From the NCBI GenBank assembly GCA_024227975.1, contig JAAETV010000382.1, positions 1-17,248 of the forward strand: DNA of 17,248 bases, read 5' to 3'. Below, piece by piece: positions 6,022 through 13,731 of this stretch. The stretch is from Actinomycetes bacterium. Lineage in GTDB: Bacteria; Actinomycetota; Acidimicrobiia; Acidimicrobiales; SZUA-35. Both the position numbers and the translations under genes were made by a program. Within the stretch, counting starts at the first letter, position 1, and each line of letters begins with the position of its first letter. A model generated the notes under the pieces. It was not told the origin of the DNA. It ran no database searches and worked only from the letters and a program-made list of their open reading frames with translations.

Positions 6022-8859
6022 GTGACCGAGCTGTCCAAGTACCCCCCATTTGAGCAGTGGCACGATTGGACAGAGCTCGACGCCAAGGCCTGGCCCGACA
6101 AGGTCGAGCGGAGCTACACCATCGTCCCCACCACCTGCTTCAACTGTGAGGCGGCGTGTGGCCTCGTGGCCTACGTCGACAAGGAATCGGGCGAGATCCG
6201 CAAGATCGAGGGTAACCCTGAGCACCCGGCCAGCCGGGGTCGCAACTGCGCCAAGGGTCCAGCGACCCTCAACCAGGTCTACGATCCCGAGCGGGTGATG
6301 TATCCCATGAAGCGGGTCGGGAAGCGGGGTAGCGGCCAGTGGGAGCGCATCTCATGGGACCAAGCCCTCGATGAGATCGGGGCCAGGATCCGTACCGCCA
6401 TCACCGAAGGCCGCAACAACGAGATCATGTATCACGTAGGCCGTCCCGGGGAGGATGGCTACACCGAGCGCGTCCTCAAGGCGTGGGGGGTCGACGGCCA
6501 CAACAGCCATACCAACATCTGCTCCTCCAACGCCAGGCTCGGCTACCAGTCATGGATGGGTCACGACCGCCCCTCGTCGGACTTCGCCAATGCCAAGGTC
6601 ATCTTCTTGATCTCGGCCCACCTCGAATCCGGTCACTATTTCAACCCCCACGCCCAGCGGATCATGGAGGCTCAGGCCGCAGGAGCCAAGATCATCGCCG
6701 TCGATCCTCGCCTGTCCAATACCGGAGCCAAGGCCGACTACTGGCTCCCGACCTGGCCCGGGACCGAGCCCTTCCTCCTGCTGGCCATCGCTCGCCTCCT
6801 CATCGAGTCCGAGACGTGGAACGCCTCGTTCATGAAGCGGTGGACCAACTGGGAGACCTACCTGAGGGAGAAGCACCCGGGCCGTTCCGTCGAGTGGTCG
6901 GAGTTCCGCCCTGCCCTGTTGGAGGAATACGCTGAGTACACCCCCGAAGCAGCCGAACAGAAGACGGGGGTCGACGCCGACACCATCCGCGAGATTGCCG
7001 AGCTGATCGGTGACCACCCGACCAGGTTCGCCTCCCACAACTGGCGAGCGGCGGGAGCCGGCAACATGGGCGGTTGGCAGGTGGCCCGCTGCCTGTTCTT
7101 CCTCAATGTGCTGACCGGTTCGGTGGCCACCAAGGGGGGCACTGCCGGCAACGGGATGAACAAGTTCAAGCCGGCCGACCCCATCGGGGCCCCCGGTATC
7201 AACAGCTGGAACGAGCTGGAGTGGCCCGTCGAATACCCCCTCGCCTACCACGAGATGTCGATCTTGCTCCCCCACTTCTTGAACGAGGGCCGGGGCTCGC
7301 TAGAGGTCTACTTCTCCCGGGTCTACAACCCGATCTGGACCAACCCCGACGGGTTCTCTTGGATGGAGGCCCTCCAGGACGAGGAGAAGGTGCGCTGCCA
7401 TGTCGCCCTCACTCCGACCTGGTCCGAGAGCGCCTGGTTCGCCGACTATGTACTGCCCATGGGAGTAGCGACCGAGCGACACGATGTTGCTAGCTTCGAG
7501 ACCCACGCCGGCCGCTGGATCGGCTTCCGTCAGCCGGTTTTCCGCCGCATCGCCGAGTTGGCCGAGGGTGCTCAACTGGGGCCCGATGCCCGCAGCCATG
7601 ACTTCAACCCTGGTGAGGTGTGGGAGGAGAATGAGCTCTGGATCGACCTGAGCTGGCGCATCGATCCCGACGGTGAGCTCGGGATCCGCCAATGGTTCGA
7701 GTCGACCGAGCACCCGGGCCAGCCGGTCACGATTGATGAGTACTACGCCGAGATGTTCAGCGAGAAGGTCCCGGGCCTGGCCGAAGCGGCAGCCGAAGTG
7801 GGCCAGACGCCGCTGGAGTACATGCGTGATCGCTCCGCCTTCTCTGTCCCAACCGAGCCCTATGAGCCCTATGAGCGCGATGTTGACCCGTCCGCCCTGG
7901 ACGGGACGCACAAGGACATCGATGGGGTCTTTCGCAAGGAGGGCACGGCTGGTGCCTGGTCGGGCGACCTGGCCGACCTCGATGGTCTGAAGCTGGCTCC
8001 CCTTGGCGACGGATCCCCGGCCGTCGAGATCGAGGGCGAAGCCAAAGAGGGCTTTCCCACTCCGTCGAAGAAGCTGGAGCTGTTCTCGACCACGCTGGCC
8101 GATTGGGGTTGGGCCGAGTACGCAACCCCCAAGTGGATCCCGTCACACGTTCACTGGGAGGACCTGGACATGGAAGGGAACGAGCGAATCCTGCTCCCGA
8201 CCTTCCGTCTCCCGACCCTGATCCACACCCGGTCGGCCAACTCCAAGTGGCTCAATGAGATCAGCCATCGTCACCCCTTGTGGATCCACCCTGAGGACGC
8301 CGAGAAGTTGGGGATCGAGGAGAGCGGCCTGGTCCGGGTCACCACCAGGATCGGTCACTTCGTGATCTCGGCCTGGCGCACCGAGGGCATCCGCCCTGGG
8401 GTTGTTGCCGCCTCCCATCACATGGGCCGCTGGCGCCTGGAGGAAGACAAGGCCCGTTCCTGGGGTGCAGGAAAGGCCACCGTCACCAGCTCGTCCAATG
8501 GAGACGGTGGGACGGTGTGGAAGCTGGAGCGGGAGCATGGGAACGCCCCCTACGACTCTGACGATCCCGACACCAATCGGATCTGGTGGAACGACACCGG
8601 GGTGCATCAGAACGCCGCCTTCTGTGTCCAGCCTGATCCCATTTCGGGGATGCAGTGCTGGCATCAGCGGGTCCGCGTCTCACCGGCGGAAGCTGGTGAT
8701 GCCTACGGTGATGTCGTCGTCGACACAGCCAAGTCACGCGAGGCCTACCTCGACTGGTTGGCGAAGACCCGACCCGCATCCGGCGACTTGAGGCGACCAC
8801 TCTGGTATGCCCGACCGCTGAAGCCGGCGGCCGCCGCCTACCGGTTGCCCGGGGCCTAG
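6022..8859 (+). CDS. Molybdopterin (bis-MGD) oxidoreductase catalytic subunit, DMSO reductase family
   Basis: A 945-residue catalytic subunit. The N-terminal [4Fe-4S] motif is intact: Cys39-x2-Cys42-x3-Cys46-x29-Cys76. The likely molybdenum ligand is Cys167 in NICSSNARLG. Cofactor-binding elements include VDPR (227-230) and WPGTE (245-249). The segment GFPTPSKKLELFS precedes the C-terminal molybdopterin dinucleotide-binding domain (from about residue 720), which includes SHRHPLWIHPEDAEKLG. There is no twin-arginine signal, so the enzyme should be cytoplasmic, as in sulfite:quinone oxidoreductase SoeABC and unlike DmsA. The GTG start is fixed by AAGGAG (6011-6016) five bases upstream. It pairs with the preceding ferredoxin/NrfD fusion. 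The substrate is unresolved; sulfur compounds, formate-like donors or a CoA ester (PadBCD-like) are possible. Confidence 0.92.
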   Translation: MTELSKYPPFEQWHDWTELDAKAWPDKVERSYTIVPTTCFNCEAACGLVAYVDKESGEIRKIEGNPEHPASRGRNCAKGPATLNQVYDPERVMYPMKRVGKRGSGQWERISWDQALDEIGARIRTAITEGRNNEIMYHVGRPGEDGYTERVLKAWGVDGHNSHTNICSSNARLGYQSWMGHDRPSSDFANAKVIFLISAHLESGHYFNPHAQRIMEAQAAGAKIIAVDPRLSNTGAKADYWLPTWPGTEPFLLLAIARLLIESETWNASFMKRWTNWETYLREKHPGRSVEWSEFRPALLEEYAEYTPEAAEQKTGVDADTIREIAELIGDHPTRFASHNWRAAGAGNMGGWQVARCLFFLNVLTGSVATKGGTAGNGMNKFKPADPIGAPGINSWNELEWPVEYPLAYHEMSILLPHFLNEGRGSLEVYFSRVYNPIWTNPDGFSWMEALQDEEKVRCHVALTPTWSESAWFADYVLPMGVATERHDVASFETHAGRWIGFRQPVFRRIAELAEGAQLGPDARSHDFNPGEVWEENELWIDLSWRIDPDGELGIRQWFESTEHPGQPVTIDEYYAEMFSEKVPGLAEAAAEVGQTPLEYMRDRSAFSVPTEPYEPYERDVDPSALDGTHKDIDGVFRKEGTAGAWSGDLADLDGLKLAPLGDGSPAVEIEGEAKEGFPTPSKKLELFSTTLADWGWAEYATPKWIPSHVHWEDLDMEGNERILLPTFRLPTLIHTRSANSKWLNEISHRHPLWIHPEDAEKLGIEESGLVRVTTRIGHFVISAWRTEGIRPGVVAASHHMGRWRLEEDKARSWGAGKATVTSSSNGDGGTVWKLEREHGNAPYDSDDPDTNRIWWNDTGVHQNAAFCVQPDPISGMQCWHQRVRVSPAEAGDAYGDVVVDTAKSREAYLDWLAKTRPASGDLRRPLWYARPLKPAAAAYRLPGA

Positions 8860-8870
8860 GTTCTCCGAGG

Positions 8871-9920
8871 GTGAGCCGGGGGGCCAGCTTGGCCCAGTCG
8901 TTCTTCGAGCAGGCGGTGCGTCCCCTGCTCGATCAGGCGATGCCCGGTGTCGGCTATCTGGCCGCCCGCCTTGGCTCGGGTTCTGATGTGTTGGGGTACG
9001 ACGACGGCCGGTCGGCTGATCATGACTTCGGCTGCCGTCTGACCATCCTGGTCGACAAGGAGCACGCCAATGTGATCGAACCTGTCGACGACGTCCTTCA
9101 GCGCCACCTTCCCCAGACCTTCGCCGGCTACCCGGTGCGCTTCGCTGTGAGCTGGGATGAGCGAGCCCACCACCGGGTCGAGATCGCAACCGTCGATGGC
9201 TTCGCCCAGAGCCGACTCGGAGTCCCCTGCGACAGGCCACTGACTGCTGTCGATTGGCTCTGCGTGACTGGCCAGTCGGTACTCGAAACAACAGCGGGGC
9301 CGGTGTTCGCCGACGACACAGCTGGCTATGGTCGCCTCCGGCACCGACTCCTCTGGTATCCCGACGATGTGTGGCGATATGTGCTCGGCGCCGCATGGGC
9401 CCGTCTCGAACAGGAGTTGCCCTTTGTCGGCCGCACCGGTGATGTTGGTGACGACGTCGGTTCCCGGCTCGTAGCCGCTCGCCTGGCTCGGGATATCTGC
9501 CACCTGGCCTTCCTGCTGGAACGGAGCTGGTCTCCCTATCCGAAGTGGATGGGGTCAGCGTTGGGGGCGCTGACCGCTGGGCCTGCGGTCATTGAACGTC
9601 TCAGCGCCGCCCTCGGTGCCCGACACTGGCCAGAGCGGGAAGCTGGGCTGTGCGCGGCGATCGAGGCGTTGGCCGACCGGCAGAGGGCGGTCGGGTTGCC
9701 GACCGCCGATGCCGTCATCACCACCTTCTTCGATCGGCCCTACCGTGCAGTCGATCGAGAAACCCAGGTCTTGCTGGCCAATGGTGTTGACAACGAGACC
9801 CTTCGACGCCTTCCACCCGGCCTCGGCTCGATCGAGCAGTGGTGCGACAACGTCGATCTCCTGTCGGACCCAGCCCGTAGGGACGCAACCCGCGCCGTCT
9901 ATGGTCAGTTTCAGCAGTGA
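8871..9920 (+). CDS. DUF4037-type nucleotidyltransferase-like protein
   Basis: A 349-residue protein whose N-terminal segment matches the DUF4037 pattern: LAARLGSGSDVLGYDD (about 30-45) followed by SADHDFG (48-54), a variant nucleotidyltransferase active site with acidic residues Asp50 and Asp52. The remainder is mostly helical, with several Trp and Arg positions typical of this family. No signal peptide or membrane segment is visible. The GTG at 8871 gives an N-terminus that lines up with the family; its GAGG stretch is unusually close to the start, so a slightly later start is possible. It begins 11 bp after the molybdoenzyme gene, so it is very likely co-transcribed. The function is unknown, and a link to molybdoenzyme biogenesis or control rests on position only. 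Confidence 0.75.
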   Translation: MSRGASLAQSFFEQAVRPLLDQAMPGVGYLAARLGSGSDVLGYDDGRSADHDFGCRLTILVDKEHANVIEPVDDVLQRHLPQTFAGYPVRFAVSWDERAHHRVEIATVDGFAQSRLGVPCDRPLTAVDWLCVTGQSVLETTAGPVFADDTAGYGRLRHRLLWYPDDVWRYVLGAAWARLEQELPFVGRTGDVGDDVGSRLVAARLARDICHLAFLLERSWSPYPKWMGSALGALTAGPAVIERLSAALGARHWPEREAGLCAAIEALADRQRAVGLPTADAVITTFFDRPYRAVDRETQVLLANGVDNETLRRLPPGLGSIEQWCDNVDLLSDPARRDATRAVYGQFQQ

Positions 9921-9978
9921 AGGGCTGGCTGGCGGTCGAGATGTTCGGGGCTGAGCCGACGACGGAAGGGAAGCAGCG

Positions 9979-10944
9979 ATGGAGGTCGGATTCATAGGGC
10001 TGGGCACGATGGGGTCTGCCATGGCGACCAATCTGGTAGCGGGGGGTCACCGGTTGACGGTGCACGATCTCGATCGGGATGCGGTCGAAGCCTTGGTCGA
10101 GCAAGGGGCGGACGGGGCTACCTCGGCCGCCGAGGTTGCGGCCCGATCTGAGATCGTCTTCACTTCATTGCCGGGGCCGGTCGAAGTGGAAGCCGTGGCC
10201 CTCGGCCCGAAGGGGCTGGTCGACGGGGCTGAGCGGGGCCTGGCCTACTTCGATCTGAGTACCAATTCTCCGACCGTGATGCGTCGGATCCATACCGCCC
10301 TGGCCGGCTATGGGGTCGATACCTTCGATGCTCCTGTCAGTGGTGGGCCCGACGGTGCTGCTTCGGGTCGGCTGGCCATATGGGTTGGGGGTGACGAGGC
10401 CGGTTTCGAGCGCTGGCTACCGGTGTTGTCCGCCTTCAGCGACGCCCCTCGCTATGTCGGCTCAATAGGGGCTGGGTCGGTAGCGAAACTGGTGCACAAC
10501 TGCAGTGGCTATATCATCCAGACGGCCTTGGCCGAAACCTTCACCTTGGGGGTGAAGGCCGGGGTCGATCCCGACGGGTTGTGGGAGGCCGTGCGGGCCG
10601 GGGCCTTGGGCCGGCGGCGCACCTTCGACTCGCTGGCCCGCAACTTCTTGCCCGGCCGCTTCGATCCGCCAGGCTTCGCCCTCGAACTGGCCCACAAGGA
10701 TGTTGGCCTCGCTTGCGAGCTGGGGAGGGAGGTCGATGTGCCGATGCGGTTGGCCAATCTCACATTGCAGGAGATGACTGAGGCCATCAACCGGGGCTGG
10801 GGTGGACGCGATTCCCGCTCTGCCATGCTGCTCCAGGAGGAACGGGCCGGCGTCGAAGTTCGCATCAGCCCGGCTCGGATCGACGAGATCCTCGGTAGCG
10901 TTCCCGTGCCACCGGGGCAGATGCGTCCCGACTCCGCGTCATAG
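9979..10944 (+). CDS. Beta-hydroxyacid dehydrogenase, 3-hydroxyisobutyrate dehydrogenase family
   Basis: A 321-residue NAD(P)-dependent dehydrogenase of the HIBADH/tartronate-semialdehyde reductase family. It would interconvert a beta-hydroxy acid and its semialdehyde or keto acid in the cytoplasm. Visible elements are the N-terminal Rossmann motif GFIGLGTMG (4-12), the substrate-binding block DAPVSGGPDGAASG (117-130), the catalytic-lysine segment SVAKLVHNC with Lys170 and Asn174, and the late KD pair (240-241). It appears full length with a short tail. The ATG is preceded by GGAAGGGA (9964-9971). It follows the DUF4037 gene after 58 bp and ends the first plus-strand gene group. Its stop codon lies inside one copy of a 12-bp repeat. 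The exact substrate cannot be assigned. Confidence 0.9.
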   Translation: MEVGFIGLGTMGSAMATNLVAGGHRLTVHDLDRDAVEALVEQGADGATSAAEVAARSEIVFTSLPGPVEVEAVALGPKGLVDGAERGLAYFDLSTNSPTVMRRIHTALAGYGVDTFDAPVSGGPDGAASGRLAIWVGGDEAGFERWLPVLSAFSDAPRYVGSIGAGSVAKLVHNCSGYIIQTALAETFTLGVKAGVDPDGLWEAVRAGALGRRRTFDSLARNFLPGRFDPPGFALELAHKDVGLACELGREVDVPMRLANLTLQEMTEAINRGWGGRDSRSAMLLQEERAGVEVRISPARIDEILGSVPVPPGQMRPDSAS

Positions 10945-11015
10945 CGACAACTACCGGCGCTTCTCTCGGTGGGTTCTCTACGGTCTCTCCCCAATTCGCG
11001 TTCTAGCGACAACTA
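10942..11015 (+). repeat. Pair of 12-bp direct repeats, TAGCGACAACTA
   Basis: Two exact copies of TAGCGACAACTA lie at 10942-10953 and 11004-11015. The first copy includes the TAG stop codon of the dehydrogenase gene. No transposase remnant lies between them. They could be a scar of an excised element, regulatory sites or coincidence. Confidence 0.45.
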
Positions 11016-11264
11016 GACACCTGCCAGTGCCAGTGCTGGCATGAGGTGAGCGGTGGGACTTGTCATGCATCTGGCCGTCGAGGCCTCCGTCTCCAGATCT
11101 GGGTTGCACTGCATGTCGAAGTAGTGAGCTACGGTCAGGGCCGTGTTGGGGAGGCCAGGCTCGGTTTGCGCTGAACATCGCTCCGTAGGGGGATCGGGTC
11201 GGTTCAACCGGATGGAACAGCACCAGTTGCACCAACAGCATCGAGATCTTGGAGGATCACCACC
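10945..11264 (+). other. Non-coding gap before the hydratase/aldolase operon
   Basis: No convincing gene is present in these 320 bp. The gap contains the second copy of TAGCGACAACTA (11004-11015), a TGCCAG/CTGGCA inverted repeat (11022-11041) and a CGGTT-C-AACCG palindrome (11200-11210). CCAACAGCA (11232-11240) is also found upstream of the molybdoenzyme operon. A possible -35/-10 pair, TTGCAC (11104-11109) and TACGGT (11130-11135), is spaced 20 nt, too far apart to call a promoter with confidence. The region probably holds the control signals of the genes from 11265 onward. Confidence 0.5.
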
Positions 11265-12059
11265 ATGGCCATGTCGGACACCCAACGGCGGAAAGCTGCG
11301 GCGGCTCTGTTGGAAGCCGAACGCACCCGGAACTGGACGACCCCTATCTCGCTGGCGTACGAAGGGGCCGACATCGACGATGCGTACGCCATCGGCCAAC
11401 ACGTAACCGAAGCCAAGGTGGCTTCCGGTCGGGTCATCAAGGGTCACAAGGTCGGACTCACTTCCAAGGCCATGCGCTCGACCACCGGAGCCACCGAACC
11501 CGACTACGGCACCCTGTTCGACGACTGGTTCCTCGACGAGGGCACCCAGGTATCGATGAGCACGATGAATCGGCCGCTGGTCGAGATCGAGCTGGTGTTC
11601 GTGCTCGATACCAACCTCGGGGGCCCCGATGTCAACGCCGTCGACGTCATCAACGCCACCCGCTACGTCCTGCCGGCGGTGGAGGTGGTCGATGGGCGCT
11701 ACTCCGAGCGGGGCAAGCCCGGGGTCGTCGATTCCATCGCTGATGCTGCCTCGTGTGGTTTCGTCATGGTCGGTGGTAGCCCGAAGCTCCTGACCGACAT
11801 CGACGTCCGTCAGATCGGTGGCGCCCTCTACAAGAACGGTGAGATCGAAGAGTCGGGGGTGGCGTCGGCTGTGATGGGCAACCCCGTCAACTCGGTGGCC
11901 TGGCTGGCGCGCAAGCTCCACGAGTTCGGGGTCGAGATGCAAGCCGGCCATACCGTTCTTTCAGGCTCATTCATTCGGGCTCACCCCCTTGTGGTTGGCG
12001 ACACGTTCGTTGCTGATTTCGGTCCCTTGGGACAGATCAGTTTCGGAGTGGTGGAATGA
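11265..12059 (+). CDS. hpcG: 2-oxo-hept-4-ene-1,7-dioate hydratase-like enzyme (HpcG/HpaH, FAH superfamily)
   Basis: A 264-residue hydratase that follows the HpcG/HpaH family of the homoprotocatechuate meta-cleavage pathway along nearly its full length. It would add water to a 2-oxo-alkenoate to give a 4-hydroxy-2-oxo acid, using a divalent metal. Visible elements are KGHKVGLTSKAM (59-70) with the conserved lysines, EPDYG (78-82), metal-ligand acids in VEIELVFVL (Glu107, Glu109) and AVEVVD (Glu140), and the C-terminal LSGSFIRAHPLVVGDTF region. The ATG at 11265 follows GGAGG (11251-11255). It leads a four-gene operon and is followed by an RraA-type aldolase after 37 bp, which fits a hydratase-then-aldolase sequence. 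Family assignment is firm; the exact substrate may be a shorter 2-oxo-alkenoate. Confidence 0.88.
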   Translation: MAMSDTQRRKAAAALLEAERTRNWTTPISLAYEGADIDDAYAIGQHVTEAKVASGRVIKGHKVGLTSKAMRSTTGATEPDYGTLFDDWFLDEGTQVSMSTMNRPLVEIELVFVLDTNLGGPDVNAVDVINATRYVLPAVEVVDGRYSERGKPGVVDSIADAASCGFVMVGGSPKLLTDIDVRQIGGALYKNGEIEESGVASAVMGNPVNSVAWLARKLHEFGVEMQAGHTVLSGSFIRAHPLVVGDTFVADFGPLGQISFGVVE

Positions 12060-12096
12060 ACAGCATCCCAGAAACTGAACAGGAACCAGGAGTGAC

Positions 12097-12822
12097 ATGA
12101 GCGAAGAAGATCATCGGCCCTATGAGCTCACCGACGATGTCCGTCAGAAGTTCAACACAGTGTCGACGGCCACACTCGCTGGTCAGCTCCAGCGGCGCGG
12201 TATGCGGAACTCGTTCCTCAATGGGTTGCACCCCCTCAACGACGGTCAGCGCATGCTCGGCTACGCCCACACCCTGCGCTACGTACCCAAGCGGGAAGAC
12301 TTCGAGCGCCGCAGCAAGGGGCCGAACGCCCAGCGTCGAGCCGTCGAGTCGATCCAGCCCGAAGAGGTCCTGATCTGCGAGGCCCGAGAGGAGCCCCACG
12401 CCGGGACTATCGGTGACATCTTCGCCATGCGAATCAAGCAACTCGGGGCCACAGGGTTCATCACCGACGGGGCCCTGCGCGATACCCCCGCCATCGCCGA
12501 GATCGGCTTGCCCGTCTACCACCAGTCATCCCATGCCGCTACCCTCGGCCGGCTCCACACCCCCCTCGACCATCAGATTCCCATTGCTTGCGCCGGGGTG
12601 ACCGTGTTCCCCGGTGACATCCTCGTCGGTGACGGTGAGGGAGTGGTTGTGGTTCCGGCCCTGTTGGCCGAGGAAGTAGCCAACGACGCCTTTACTCAAG
12701 AGATCGAAGAGGAGTGGGCCATCGAACGGGTGGCGGCTGGCGACTCCAGCATCGGGACGTTCCCCATCGCCGACGACCGTCGGCCCGAGTTCGAAGCGTG
12801 GCTGGCCGAGCGGCATCGCTGA
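12097..12822 (+). CDS. RraA family protein, probable 4-hydroxy-2-oxo-acid (HMG/CHA-type) aldolase
   Basis: A 241-residue member of the RraA/HMG-aldolase family. Catalytic members cleave 4-hydroxy-4-methyl-2-oxoglutarate or 4-carboxy-4-hydroxy-2-oxoadipate to pyruvate and a second keto acid. The key loop is GTIGDIFAMRIKQLGATG (103-120) followed by TDGALRD (123-129), so the Arg128-Asp129 pair needed for pyruvate and metal binding is present. Together with GDILVGDGEGVVVVP (173-187), this favours an active aldolase over an RNase E regulator. A longer C-terminal helix (about 190-241) extends past the core. The ATG is preceded by AGGAG (12088-12092). Its place directly after an HpcG-like hydratase suggests it performs the retro-aldol step usually done by HpcH/HpaI. 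Confidence 0.87.
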   Translation: MSEEDHRPYELTDDVRQKFNTVSTATLAGQLQRRGMRNSFLNGLHPLNDGQRMLGYAHTLRYVPKREDFERRSKGPNAQRRAVESIQPEEVLICEAREEPHAGTIGDIFAMRIKQLGATGFITDGALRDTPAIAEIGLPVYHQSSHAATLGRLHTPLDHQIPIACAGVTVFPGDILVGDGEGVVVVPALLAEEVANDAFTQEIEEEWAIERVAAGDSSIGTFPIADDRRPEFEAWLAERHR

Positions 12823-12885
12823 AGAGCAATGACTGATACTTGAGCGACCAAGCTCGGAACGAGACACGAGAAAGTGAGCCCCCCG

Positions 12886-13731
12886 ATGGTCGAGTACGCA
12901 CTCAAGACACCACCCCAGCATGGAGCCTGGTCGGACTATCTCGACGTGTGGCGAGCAGCCGACGAGTGCGAGACCTTCACCACGGCCTGGAACTTCGACC
13001 ACTTCTATCCCCTGATCGGCGACACCCACGGCCCCTGCCTGGAGAGCTGGACCATGCTGGCCGCCCTGGCCCAGGCCACCTCGCGCATCCGGATCGGAAG
13101 CATGGTCAACGGGATGCACTACCGTCATCCGGCGGTCACGGCCAACATGGCAGCCACCGTCGACCATGTCTCCGATGGTCGGCTCGAGCTGGGTATGGGC
13201 GCCGGCTGGAACCTGGAGGAGTCCGACGCCTACGGCATCAAGCTCGGCACCATCACCGAACGACTCGACCGGTTCGAGGAAGGCATCGAGGTGATCGTCG
13301 GCCTGCTGTCGCAAGAGGTCACCAACTTCGCCGGCTCCTACTACACCATCACCGATGCTCGCTGTGAGCCGAAGCCGATCCAGCGACCCCACCCTCCCCT
13401 CGTGATCGGGGGGTCGGGCAAGAAGCGGACCCTGGCCGTCGTCGCCCGCTGGGCCCAACAGTGGGACGCTAGCTTCTCCAACCCCGAGGGTTGGAAGGAG
13501 AGCAACGACGCCTTGCTCGGTCACTGCGAGCGCATCGGGCGCGACCAGAACGAGATCAAGAGGTCGGTCCACCTGGCGTGGCCAGCGGGAGCCGACCCGG
13601 CCCAGCTAGCCGATGAGGCCCAAGTGTGGGTCGGCGTCGTCGATCAGATCATCTTCTCCATGCGGGGCCCCTTCGTGGCGGCCGAAGTCGAGCCTCTGGG
13701 TGCCGCCCTCACCCAAAGAGGGAGCCAATGA
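12886..13731 (+). CDS. LLM-class flavin-dependent (F420-type) oxidoreductase
   Basis: A 281-residue luciferase-like TIM-barrel oxidoreductase. Members use F420 or FMN to oxidise, reduce or monooxygenate small substrates in the cytoplasm. Typical segments are TTAWNFDHFYP (about 32-42), TSRIRIGSMVNG (65-76) and GRLELGMGAGW (98-108). Also visible are the EAxxY-region equivalent RLDRFEEGIEVI and the cofactor-site strand PPLVIGGSGKKRTL (170-183). I prefer the ATG at 12886, preceded by AAAGTGAG, over the in-frame GTG at 12874, which has almost no spacing from its purine stretch. The stop codon overlaps the ATG of the CoxL-like gene in an ATGA arrangement, implying coupled translation. Use of F420 versus FMN cannot be decided from sequence alone. 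Confidence 0.88.
   Translation: MVEYALKTPPQHGAWSDYLDVWRAADECETFTTAWNFDHFYPLIGDTHGPCLESWTMLAALAQATSRIRIGSMVNGMHYRHPAVTANMAATVDHVSDGRLELGMGAGWNLEESDAYGIKLGTITERLDRFEEGIEVIVGLLSQEVTNFAGSYYTITDARCEPKPIQRPHPPLVIGGSGKKRTLAVVARWAQQWDASFSNPEGWKESNDALLGHCERIGRDQNEIKRSVHLAWPAGADPAQLADEAQVWVGVVDQIIFSMRGPFVAAEVEPLGAALTQRGSQ

Noticed and set aside
11013..11951. Minus-strand frame of 312 codons over the hydratase gene
   Set aside because: It is antisense to a clearly conserved HpcG-like gene and shows Gly/Asp/His-rich composition typical of antisense frames in high-GC DNA.
12526..13572. Minus-strand frame of 348 codons over the RraA and LLM genes
   Set aside because: It spans two well-supported genes antisense and has no recognisable motif.
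13626..13727. Upstream extension of the CoxL-like frame to 13626
   Set aside because: It lies entirely under the 3' end of the LLM gene and has Arg-rich out-of-frame composition; the ATG at 13728 has an ATGA overlap and begins the conserved N-terminus.
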